This document shows, in pieces, positions 50,153 through 57,621 of a DNA stretch of 64,000 nucleotides (position 1 is the stretch's first letter; each line of letters starts with the position of its first letter). The stretch lies in the NCBI RefSeq assembly GCF_003953935.1, contig NZ_RXLQ01000004.1, positions 434,001 to 498,000 on the forward strand, written 5' to 3'. Under the pieces are notes generated by a model. The model was not told where the DNA came from. It did no database searches and saw only the letters and a list, made by a program, of their open reading frames with translations. Source of the DNA: Massilia atriviolacea (lineage in GTDB: Bacteria > Pseudomonadota > Gammaproteobacteria > Burkholderiales > Burkholderiaceae_D). A program made the translations under genes and the position numbers.

Positions 50153-50186
50153 ATGCCTGCCTCCTCCGGGACGCAGGCATTTTTTT
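50153..50186 (+). terminator. Rho-independent terminator of the S46 peptidase
   Basis: Stem ATGCCTGC (50153-50160) with GCAGGCAT (50173-50180), a 12-nt loop and seven T. Confidence 0.85.
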
Positions 50187-50306
50187 CGTCCATCGCTGCC
50201 GGAAAAAGTCCCCCGGCCGCCTCTAGATGACAAAATTCTACAATTTTTTAATACCAATCTACGACCAGTCGCGTTACTATACATTCCAATCTAAGACCAC
50301 ATTCCC

Positions 50307-50552
50307 AACCGGGGTCAGAGCTTTAATTAGCAACAGATTGCCGGCAGAACAAGTGCAAACGCGACTTCTGGTGCATTCGGCAGGCCATACACCAGCGCGT
50401 CGGCACTTCTGCGCAGACGAAGCAACGATATCCGGGGGCGGAGTGATCGAAAACGCATTTGTTGCTCATTAAAGCTCTGACCCCGGTTGTAGGAGTTTTG
50501 ACGCAAAACGCGTTTGTTGCTAATTAAAGCTCTGACCCCGGTTGTAGGGGTT
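50307..50552. repeat. Three copies of a 29-bp dispersed repeat (GCTCTGACCCCGG family)
   Basis: The 29-bp core at 50515-50543 recurs at 50460-50488 (one mismatch, same orientation) and in reverse orientation at 50307-50335 (perfect). The two direct copies lie in a longer shared unit, about 50450-50497 and 50505-50552, with AAAACGCxTTTGTTGCT before and TGTAGGxGTT after. The 114 bp between inverted copies holds no recognisable gene. The block fills most of the 484-bp gap before the MFS gene. Confidence 0.9.
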
Positions 50553-50598
50553 GGAACTCGGCCGTAGGAATATCGGAAAATTTTTACAGGTGGAAAAT

Positions 50599-51816
50599 AT
50601 GTTCGAGAAACGCCAGCATCTGCTCTACTTTTCCCTGTTTTTCATCCTCTATGAGCTGACCGTTTACTTGTCGAACGATATGATCATGCCGGCCATGCCG
50701 CAGGTCGTGCGCGAGTTCCAGGCGTCCAACCGGCATATCGGACTGTCGCTGAGCCTGTTCATCCTGGGCGGCAGCATGCTGCAGATCTTTCTCGGACCGA
50801 TCGCCGACCGCGTCGGCAAGCGCAAGGTGATGCTGGCCGGCGTGACCCTGTATCTGGTGGCGACCGCATGCGTACCCTTCTCGGCCACCATCGGCCAGTT
50901 CCTCACCGCCCGTTTCTTCCAGGGCATGGGCTCCTGCTTCATCTTCATCGGCTACGCCGCCATCCACGAACTGTTCGACGATGCCGAGGCCGTCAAGCTG
51001 ACCGCCATGCTGTCGAATACCACCGTCTTCGCGCCCCTGATCGGCCCGGTCGTCGGCAGCGCCGTCATCAGCATGTTTCCGTGGCAATCGATCTTCGGGA
51101 TCGGCTTCGTGCTTGGCTGCATCGCCTGGCTCGGCCTGTTCACCTTCATGCCGCGCACCGAGGCCGTCAAGCCGCGCGCCGACCTGGCCGCGATCCGCGC
51201 CAGTTACCTGACCATCTTGCGCAACAAGAAATTTATGTCCGGAATCTTGATCGCGGCCATGTCCATCACGCCGCTGACGGCATGGATCGGCCTGTCGCCG
51301 CTGATCATCATGGAACACATGGGCCAGTCCTACGGCACCTATATCCTGTACCAGCTGGTGATTTTCTCCGGATTCATCCTCAGCACCATGGCGATTCAAA
51401 AACTCGGCGACGGCTTTTCGCTCACGCGCCTGATTCGCCAGGGCGCGGGACTGGCCGTGATCGGCATGCTGGGCGCGGGACTGGTCTATCGCCACGGGCA
51501 CCTGTTCATCGTCTGCATGTTCATCTTCTCGGCCGGCTTCGGCCTGTTCAACGGCGCCCTGATCCGCCTGTCGCTGACCGCCACCGGCGTCTCGATGAAC
51601 CTCACCTCGTCCGCGATGAGCCTGCTGTATTGCGTGTATATCGCCGCCGGCGTCGAGATCTATAACCTGGTGTGCGCCCGTTTCGATTATTCGCTGGCGT
51701 CGTACGCCCTTTTCAATGTGCCTCTGGGCGTGCTGATCGGCATCTGCCTGATGCGCTTTGCAAGCAAACACGATGGACAGGAAACGGCCCTGGCGCAATC
51801 GCCCCAGGCCGAATAG
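50599..51816 (+). CDS. MdfA/Bcr-type MFS drug-efflux transporter
   Basis: A 405-residue, 12-helix transporter. Start at MFEKRQH (50599), with AGGTGG upstream; the longer frame begins in the repeat. TM1 holds Y-L-S-N-D-M-I-M-P-A-M, close to the MdfA segment with its substrate-binding acidic residue. Motif A is G-P-I-A-D-R-V-G-K-R-K. It should export a small molecule in exchange for protons. It is 26 bp before a glycosyltransferase and the next three genes, so it is the likely exporter or self-protection pump of that cluster. MdfA-like efflux of unrelated compounds is the alternative. Confidence 0.88.
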   Translation: MFEKRQHLLYFSLFFILYELTVYLSNDMIMPAMPQVVREFQASNRHIGLSLSLFILGGSMLQIFLGPIADRVGKRKVMLAGVTLYLVATACVPFSATIGQFLTARFFQGMGSCFIFIGYAAIHELFDDAEAVKLTAMLSNTTVFAPLIGPVVGSAVISMFPWQSIFGIGFVLGCIAWLGLFTFMPRTEAVKPRADLAAIRASYLTILRNKKFMSGILIAAMSITPLTAWIGLSPLIIMEHMGQSYGTYILYQLVIFSGFILSTMAIQKLGDGFSLTRLIRQGAGLAVIGMLGAGLVYRHGHLFIVCMFIFSAGFGLFNGALIRLSLTATGVSMNLTSSAMSLLYCVYIAAGVEIYNLVCARFDYSLASYALFNVPLGVLIGICLMRFASKHDGQETALAQSPQAE

Positions 51817-51842
51817 CAAGCGGACACGGAACGGGGGCCACC

Positions 51843-53309
51843 ATGCATGTCGAGCTGGAATACGAAGTGCGGATCAAGGATCTGAAGGCCGAATTCCTTG
51901 CGTACAAACAGTGGGAAGCGTTTTGCCGCCAGGATGCGCACGGCGGCGCCGATGCCCAGGCGCGCCTGCAGGCGGCGCAATCGGGCTACTATACCCATCT
52001 GCGCGAACTGCGGCATCTCGTGCGCCGCCACGGCGGCCGGTTCGATGCGCGCAGGGTCTCCTCGCTGCTGGCCATTCCCACCCAGCCGCTGGGCGCGGAC
52101 GAGATGCTCATGCACCGCATCTGGCTCGGCGGAGCGCTGCCGGCCATGGCGCGCGAATCGGTGCGCCAGTGGGATTGCGCACTCGACGCGATCGGCCCGC
52201 TCGACCCCGGCCCGTATCGCCTGATGCTGTGGGTCTGGAATGGCGCCCAATTGCGCGACGACCCCTGCTTCCATCCCGCGCCGGCCGCGCGCCATGTGGT
52301 CGGCACCTATCTGTGTGGAACGCGCCTGCTGACCGTCCATTCGCTGGAAGCGCTGGCCTACGAGCGCTGCCCCGCGATCGCCCCGCTGCTGGCGCAATTG
52401 CACCGCCAGCGCTACTTCGTCAACCTGGCCGATTATTTCAGGCTGCAGATCCTGCACCGCTGCGGCGGCATCTATCTCGATGCCGACACCCTGCCCTATC
52501 GCTCCGCCACCGTCTTCCTGTGCAAGCCGGAAGTGCCCGATTACGTCGGTTTTGCCCTCAACCGGGAAGGCAGCCGGATCGATGCCAGCTTTGTCTGCTG
52601 GATGAATCTGTTCAAGGATGAAAACGGGATGCTGGTCGCGCGCAAGGCCACGCCCTCGATTGCGCAGCTGATCGCGCGCATCGATGCCAACCTCGCCGCC
52701 ATCGACCAGGACGTCCCCGATAAAGCGCAGGGCGCGGCCTACGCCTCGACCCTGCACGACGCCACCTACGGCGCCTGGCACGACACGATCGGGCGCTCGC
52801 TGGCGGCCTACCACGACCTGGCCAAGCGCCACGGGGTGCTGCATGACGACACGCCGGAATCCATCGTCAGCGGCCTGCACGGCATGCGCCTGCGCGTCGA
52901 CGCCCTGAGCGGCATGCCGGTGCCGCTGACGGCGGCGGAACAGGCCAGCTACGAGCGCTGCCTCGAGGCGCTGGAGCGGCGCAACTGGACCCTGGGCGAC
53001 ATCCGCGAGCTGGCCGACGTCGCCGAGCTACTGTCCACCACCGAGCTGCCGCGCATGGCCTACGCAGCGCAACTGCGCGCCTCGCCCGAAGGCTGCCACT
53101 ACTATTCCTTCCTGTCGCAGGACGCGCGCCTGGACCGCGTCAACGACCTGTTCGGCGCCTATCTGATGGCGATCAATGCCGACCGCATCCGGCGCGGGAA
53201 CTTCTGGCACCCGACGGGCGGACACGATGCGCCGGACCGCCACGGCGATGCGCGCGTCCATGCCCTGCTCACGACACGACTGCACGGTGCCCACGCCAAT
53301 GAACGCTGA
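51843..53309 (+). CDS. TcdA/TcdB-type DXD glycosyltransferase
   Basis: A 488-residue protein (start MHVELEY at 51843). The central region has H-R-I-W-L-G-G (91-97), L-A-D-Y-F-R-L-Q-I-L (195-204) and G-G-I-Y-L-D-A-D (208-215); D213-A-D215 is the metal and UDP-sugar-binding DXD motif of the GT44-like / capsular and toxin glycosyltransferase fold. The first 80 and last 150 residues are unlike families I recognise. No signal or membrane segment, so a soluble cytoplasmic enzyme acting on a small acceptor, protein or glycan. It overlaps the next gene by 11 nt. Confidence 0.82.
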   Translation: MHVELEYEVRIKDLKAEFLAYKQWEAFCRQDAHGGADAQARLQAAQSGYYTHLRELRHLVRRHGGRFDARRVSSLLAIPTQPLGADEMLMHRIWLGGALPAMARESVRQWDCALDAIGPLDPGPYRLMLWVWNGAQLRDDPCFHPAPAARHVVGTYLCGTRLLTVHSLEALAYERCPAIAPLLAQLHRQRYFVNLADYFRLQILHRCGGIYLDADTLPYRSATVFLCKPEVPDYVGFALNREGSRIDASFVCWMNLFKDENGMLVARKATPSIAQLIARIDANLAAIDQDVPDKAQGAAYASTLHDATYGAWHDTIGRSLAAYHDLAKRHGVLHDDTPESIVSGLHGMRLRVDALSGMPVPLTAAEQASYERCLEALERRNWTLGDIRELADVAELLSTTELPRMAYAAQLRASPEGCHYYSFLSQDARLDRVNDLFGAYLMAINADRIRRGNFWHPTGGHDAPDRHGDARVHALLTTRLHGAHANER

Positions 53310-53925
53310 ATTGCACGCCCGCTTGCAGCCCGAGACGCACCACTTCGTGCCCGGCCCGCGCATCGCCGATGCCCAGCGCGAGCGCATGGCGGCGCTGCTG
53401 TTTGCGACCAGTTATCTCGAATACTGCTCGTTCGGCAATCGCCTGCGCCTGCCCCTGGTGGCCTTGCAGCGGCGCCAGAATATCGATCCGTATATCGCCC
53501 ATTCCTACGGCCTGTTCGACGCCGCCGGCCGCTTCAGCGGTTTTTACACGGCCGCCACCATCGCCGAATTCGGCAAGGTCGATGCGGTGTCCTATTACCG
53601 CGACGAGATGCGCGCCATGGATGCCGCCTACGACGCCTTTATCGCCCTGCACGCGCGCGCCGACGATCTGTTCGTCTCCAGCCTGGCGCTGGAAGAGCGC
53701 GACCGCGGGCGCGGCCTGCTCAATGTCCTGCTGGCGCATATCGAGGCGCTGGCGCGCAGCAAAGGCAGCCCGCGCATCGTGCTCACCGTGTGGGAAAACA
53801 GCGCCGCCATGGGCATCTACCTGCACAAGGGTTTCCGCTCGCGCGCGGTATTCGATTACGCGGCCGAGCTGTTTTTCGACCGTCTGCATTTCATGGAACT
53901 GCTGCCACCTGGAGGATCGCAATGA
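53299..53925 (+). CDS. GNAT-family N-acetyltransferase
   Basis: A 208-residue protein (start MNAELHARLQ at 53299, inside the glycosyltransferase end; ATGA overlap with the next gene). The acetyl-CoA site is V-S-S-L-A-L-E-E-R-D-R-G-R-G-L (127-140; R-D-R-G-R-G matches Q/R-x-x-G-x-G) and the last motif is E-N-S-A-A-M-G-I-Y-L-H-K-G-F. The N-terminal half is longer than in minimal GNATs. It should acylate an amine, perhaps an amino sugar of the cluster product. Substrate unknown. Confidence 0.88.
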   Translation: MNAELHARLQPETHHFVPGPRIADAQRERMAALLFATSYLEYCSFGNRLRLPLVALQRRQNIDPYIAHSYGLFDAAGRFSGFYTAATIAEFGKVDAVSYYRDEMRAMDAAYDAFIALHARADDLFVSSLALEERDRGRGLLNVLLAHIEALARSKGSPRIVLTVWENSAAMGIYLHKGFRSRAVFDYAAELFFDRLHFMELLPPGGSQ

Positions 53926-54893
53926 ACGCCCATATCGAGGCCATCGGCAAGCATCATGTCGACACCCGCAATCAATCGACCGTGTCCACCGCCACGGCGC
54001 GCCTGAACGACCGGTCCGACGGCGCGCCGCTGCGCGTGCTGTCGGAACAGGATTGGGACTTCTGGATCAATAACGGCTATATCGTCATTCCGAACGCGGT
54101 CGAGCCGGAACAGCTGGCGCGCCTGGAACAGCTGATCTGGGAATTCGAGGAACTCGATCCGGACGACCCGCTGACCTGGTATCCGCCCGAAAAGTCGCGC
54201 CTGCGAAAAACAGAGCTGAGCTTCAATGCGGGGATGATAGAGTTATACCATCACCAGTATCTGTGGGATACGCGCCAGATGCCGCGGGTGCACCAGGCCT
54301 TTGCCGATATCTGGGGCACGCACAAGCTGTGGGTATCGATCGACCGCATCAACCTGAACCTGCCGCCCGAGCCGGGATTCGAATTCAAGAGCTTCATGCA
54401 CTGGGATTACGACCCCGACACCGCGCCGCCGAATGTGCAGGGGGTGCTCTCGATCGGCGACCAGACCGATATCGAGGTCGGCGGTTTTGTCTGCGTGCCG
54501 TCGCTGTTCCGCGATTTCGCGGCCTGGCGCGCCACCCAGCCGGCCGATTGGGACTGGTACCGGCCGGATGTCTCGGCCTTGCCGCACGTGCCGGTGTTAT
54601 TGAAAAAGGGCGATCTGCTCATTTTCAACAGCCGCCTGTGCCACGGCATCCGCCAGAACGTCTCGGCCAGCAAGGTGCGGATGGCGCAGTATATTTCGAT
54701 GATGCCGGCCCAGGAGCACGACGCGGCATTGAAAGCATGGCGCATCCGCTCCTGGCGCGAGCGCGAAGCGCCGGCCGGCTACAGCTTGCACGGCGATCCG
54801 CGCAAATGGGAACAGACCAAATACCCGCGGGCGCAATTATCCCCGCTGGGCGAACAACTGCTGGGCCTGCGCCCATGGCAGGATACCGAATAA
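53922..54893 (+). CDS. Phytanoyl-CoA dioxygenase (PhyH)-family Fe/2-oxoglutarate enzyme
   Basis: A 323-residue protein with GGAGG 6-7 nt before the ATG. The facial triad is H160-W-D162 and H241 (in R-L-C-H-G-I-R-Q-N), with R253 a likely 2-oxoglutarate ligand. The N-terminal W-I-N-N-G-Y-I-V-I-P-N-A-V opening is family-typical. PhyH enzymes hydroxylate or oxidise small molecules, and several tailor antibiotics (for example KanJ in kanamycin synthesis, from memory). Coupled to the GNAT gene by a 4-nt overlap. Substrate unknown. Confidence 0.9.
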   Translation: MNAHIEAIGKHHVDTRNQSTVSTATARLNDRSDGAPLRVLSEQDWDFWINNGYIVIPNAVEPEQLARLEQLIWEFEELDPDDPLTWYPPEKSRLRKTELSFNAGMIELYHHQYLWDTRQMPRVHQAFADIWGTHKLWVSIDRINLNLPPEPGFEFKSFMHWDYDPDTAPPNVQGVLSIGDQTDIEVGGFVCVPSLFRDFAAWRATQPADWDWYRPDVSALPHVPVLLKKGDLLIFNSRLCHGIRQNVSASKVRMAQYISMMPAQEHDAALKAWRIRSWREREAPAGYSLHGDPRKWEQTKYPRAQLSPLGEQLLGLRPWQDTE

Positions 54894-54925
54894 ACGCTTT
54901 TTACGGACAGACAAGGAACGACAAG

Positions 54926-56479
54926 ATGCAATCGAGTACACAGCAGGACGCGCGGCACGCAATCGGGCAGTTATTCATGGTCGGCTTCGACGCCCTGGAA
55001 CCGAACGAGCACATCATCAGCCTGATCCGGGAACGCCGCATCGGCGGCGTGATCCTGTTCCGGCGCAACGTGCACACGCCGGCGCAAGTCTCGCGGCTGT
55101 GCCAGAAGCTGCAGGAAATCAACGCCGAAGTCAGCGACCAACCCTTGCTGATCGCCCTCGACCAGGAAGGCGGCATGGTGATGCGCATCGAACAGGGCGT
55201 GACACCGATTCCCGCCGCCATGGCATTCCAGGCGGCAGGCTCGGTCGAGGATTGCCGGCAGGTCAACTTCATCAACGGCGACGAGATGCGCCAGATCGGC
55301 ATCAACATGCTGCTCGCGCCCGTGCTCGATGTGAACAACAACCGCCTCAATCCGATCATCGGCGTGCGTGCCTATGGCGAGGATGCCGATACCGTGGTGC
55401 GCTACGGCATGGCGGCCTTGCGCGGCCAGCAGGAAGCCGGCGTGATCGTCACCGCCAAGCATTTCCCCGGGCATGGCGACACCGCGGTCGACTCGCACTA
55501 CACGATGGCGCTGGTACCGCACGACCTGGCACGCCTGCGCGCGGTCGAGCTGGTGCCGTTCCGCGCCGCCATCGAGGGCGGCGTCGACGTGATCATGACC
55601 GCGCACGTGGCCTTCCCCGCGATCGAAGCCGACCCCTCGGTGCCGGCCACCTTGTCCAAGGCCGTGCTGAGCGGCCTGCTGCGCGAGGAAATGGGCTACC
55701 AGGGCGCGATCATTTCGGACTGCCTGGAAATGGGCGCGATTGCCGACGGCGTCGGCGTGGCGGCGGGCGCGGTGGCGACCTTGCAGGCCGGCTGCGACAT
55801 CGTGCTGATCTCGCACCGCGAAGACCAGCAGCGCGCCGCCCTGGAAGCGGTCGCGCGCGCCGTGGCGGACGGCACCATCGATGGCGGGCGGATCGACGCG
55901 GCGCTGGCGCGCGTGCGCCGCCTGAAGCAGGCGCGGGCGGTGGGCGACTGGCGCGCGCGCGCGGCCACGCCGGCCGGACTGATGACGGCCGAGTCGATTG
56001 CACTGAGCAAAAAAGTACAGAAAGCGGCGCTGCTGGTGCAGGGCGATTTCCGTCCGCTCGACCGGGCGCTGCCGGTGCGCCTGATCACGGTCGAGGTGCG
56101 TTCGCGCAGCGAGGTGGACGAAGTGGCAAACGGGCGCAACAACGAAGCGCGCAGTTCGATGCTGCCGGCGCTGCGCCAGGCCGGGCTCGACGTGCAGGAG
56201 TATGCGATGTCGGCCGACGCCTCGGACGCCGAAGTGGCCGAAGCGATCGCTTTTGCGGCCGGTGCGCAGCAGATCGTGGTGCAGACCTACAACGCGATGC
56301 TGGTCGAAGGCCAGCGCCGCCTGCTGGCCGCCATGCCGGTGGACAAGCTGTGGGTGGTCGCCGGCCGCCTGCCGTACGACCTCGACCTGGCGCCGCTGGC
56401 GCAAGGCCGCCTGGCCGCCTTCGGCTGCCGTCCGGCCGCGCTGGAACCGGTAGTCGAGCGCCTCGTCAGCGCCGCCTGA
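54926..56479 (+). CDS. Glycoside hydrolase family 3, NagZ-like with extra C-terminal domain
   Basis: A 517-residue protein with AAGGAACG before the ATG. The GH3 barrel (about 1-345) has K-H-F-P-G-H-G-D-T (178-186) with D-S-H following, the Asp-His acid/base dyad of N-acetylhexosaminidases, and the nucleophile D265 in I-S-D-C-L-E-M-G (NagZ has SDDLxM). The remaining about 170 residues form a second alpha/beta domain absent from proteobacterial NagZ but present in two-domain types such as Bacillus NagZ. No signal peptide, so it acts in the cytoplasm. Its 32-bp gap to the PhyH gene suggests the same operon. Confidence 0.88.
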   Translation: MQSSTQQDARHAIGQLFMVGFDALEPNEHIISLIRERRIGGVILFRRNVHTPAQVSRLCQKLQEINAEVSDQPLLIALDQEGGMVMRIEQGVTPIPAAMAFQAAGSVEDCRQVNFINGDEMRQIGINMLLAPVLDVNNNRLNPIIGVRAYGEDADTVVRYGMAALRGQQEAGVIVTAKHFPGHGDTAVDSHYTMALVPHDLARLRAVELVPFRAAIEGGVDVIMTAHVAFPAIEADPSVPATLSKAVLSGLLREEMGYQGAIISDCLEMGAIADGVGVAAGAVATLQAGCDIVLISHREDQQRAALEAVARAVADGTIDGGRIDAALARVRRLKQARAVGDWRARAATPAGLMTAESIALSKKVQKAALLVQGDFRPLDRALPVRLITVEVRSRSEVDEVANGRNNEARSSMLPALRQAGLDVQEYAMSADASDAEVAEAIAFAAGAQQIVVQTYNAMLVEGQRRLLAAMPVDKLWVVAGRLPYDLDLAPLAQGRLAAFGCRPAALEPVVERLVSAA

Positions 56480-56489
56480 CGCTCCCGGC

Positions 56490-57029
56490 AACTGCCCACT
56501 CCGTGTCCACCCCGGTGCCAGGTCTGACATCCGGACACGGCCTGTGCCATAAAAGCCATCCATCGCTCGCACACGGCAGAGTTCGTGTCCGATTGTCAGA
56601 CCTGGCACTGAAGTGGACACGGCTAACTGCCCACTCCGTGTCCACCCCGGTGTCAGGTCTGACATCCGGACACGGCCTGTGCCATAGAAACCATCCATCG
56701 CTCGCACACGGCACAGTCCGTGTCCGATTGTCAGACCTGGCACTGAAGTGGACACGGCTAACTGCCCACTCCGTGTCCACCCCGGTGTCAGGTCTGACAT
56801 CCGGACACGGCCTGTGCCATAGAAACCATCCATCGCTCGCACACGGCACAGTCCGTGTCCGATTGTCAGACCTGGCACTGAAGTGGACACGGCTAACTGC
56901 CCACTCCGTGTCCACCCCGGTGTCAGGTCTGACATCCGGACACGGCCTGTGCCATAGAAACCATCCATCGCTCGCACACGGCACAGTCCGTGTCCGATTG
57001 TCAGACCTGGCACTGAAGTGGACATGGCA
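56490..57029. repeat. Four perfect-phase 135-bp tandem repeats (BIME-like)
   Basis: Units start at 56490, 56625, 56760 and 56895, each exactly 135 bp and nearly identical. Each unit contains two inverted copies of a roughly 40-bp palindrome: CCGTGTCCACCCCGGTGTCA, then GGTCTGACATCCGGACACGG; and its imperfect reverse complement beginning CCGTGTCCGATTGTCAGACC. A spacer (GCCATCCATCGCTCGCACAC) joins the pair. Because 135 is divisible by 3, both strands stay open as reading frames, but these are not credible genes. The rest of 57030-57220 holds only the ribosome site of the next gene. Confidence 0.95.
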
Positions 57030-57220
57030 CCGGCGTGGAAAAGCGTCTGACCCGCGCGGCATAATTCGCCCCCCTGACGCGCAAGCGCCACAGAGGCCGA
57101 TAAGGGATCGGTTACCGATGGCGGCTTTGGCGTAACTCCACTATTGCCTGTCGCATTCCGACAAGACGCTGTACCGACACGCCACTTACATTGGCTGCTC
57201 CATCCAACGGAGGAGCCACC

Positions 57221-57607
57221 ATGTCGGACAGCATCAAGCGTCGTCATTTTATGGCAGCACTCGGCAGCCTGGCGCCGGGCCGCTCGCTGGCCGCGCTCGA
57301 ACGCGGCAAGGATTGGCCGCCGCATGCCTTTGCCACCAGCCTGGTCGATACACTGGCGCAAGTGCGCTCGTCTTCCGCCCCGCTCGGCCTGTTCGATTTT
57401 TCCTGCGCCAACGAGACCGCCCGCGCACGCGCCTTCCGGATCCGCTACACCTTCTTCAGCCCGGCAAGAAAGCCGCAGCGGGCGGTGGGCGAAACCTGGG
57501 CCGTCTGCTTCGATGGCGAGCCGCCCCGCCGCTTCAGCTCGCGCCACGGCCCCCCCTTCGACATCCTGACCGACCGCAGCGACCACCGTGTCGCCATCCT
57601 TGCCTGA
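57221..57607 (+). CDS. Hypothetical protein with a twin-arginine-like N-terminus
   Basis: A 128-residue protein; GGAGGAG lies 7 nt before ATG 57221. Residues 6-14 K-R-R-H-F-M-A-A-L resemble a Tat motif (R-R-x-F-M), though the following hydrophobic stretch is short (L-G-S-L-A-P-G-R). The rest has R-I-R-Y-T-F-F-S-P-A-R and W-A-V-C-F-D-G, with no domain I recognise. It opens the four-gene accessory operon ending in the phospholipase-C-like gene. Confidence 0.65.
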   Translation: MSDSIKRRHFMAALGSLAPGRSLAALERGKDWPPHAFATSLVDTLAQVRSSSAPLGLFDFSCANETARARAFRIRYTFFSPARKPQRAVGETWAVCFDGEPPRRFSSRHGPPFDILTDRSDHRVAILA

Positions 57608-57621
57608 TAAGAAAGCCCGCC

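Noticed and set aside
50220-50598. An insertion sequence next to the MFS cluster
   Set aside because: No transposase frame is present. The inverted 29-bp copies enclose only 114-150 bp, so a non-autonomous repeat is the most that can be claimed.
56490-57029. CRISPR-like array
   Set aside because: The units are near-identical over their whole 135 bp with no variable spacers, and there are no cas genes.
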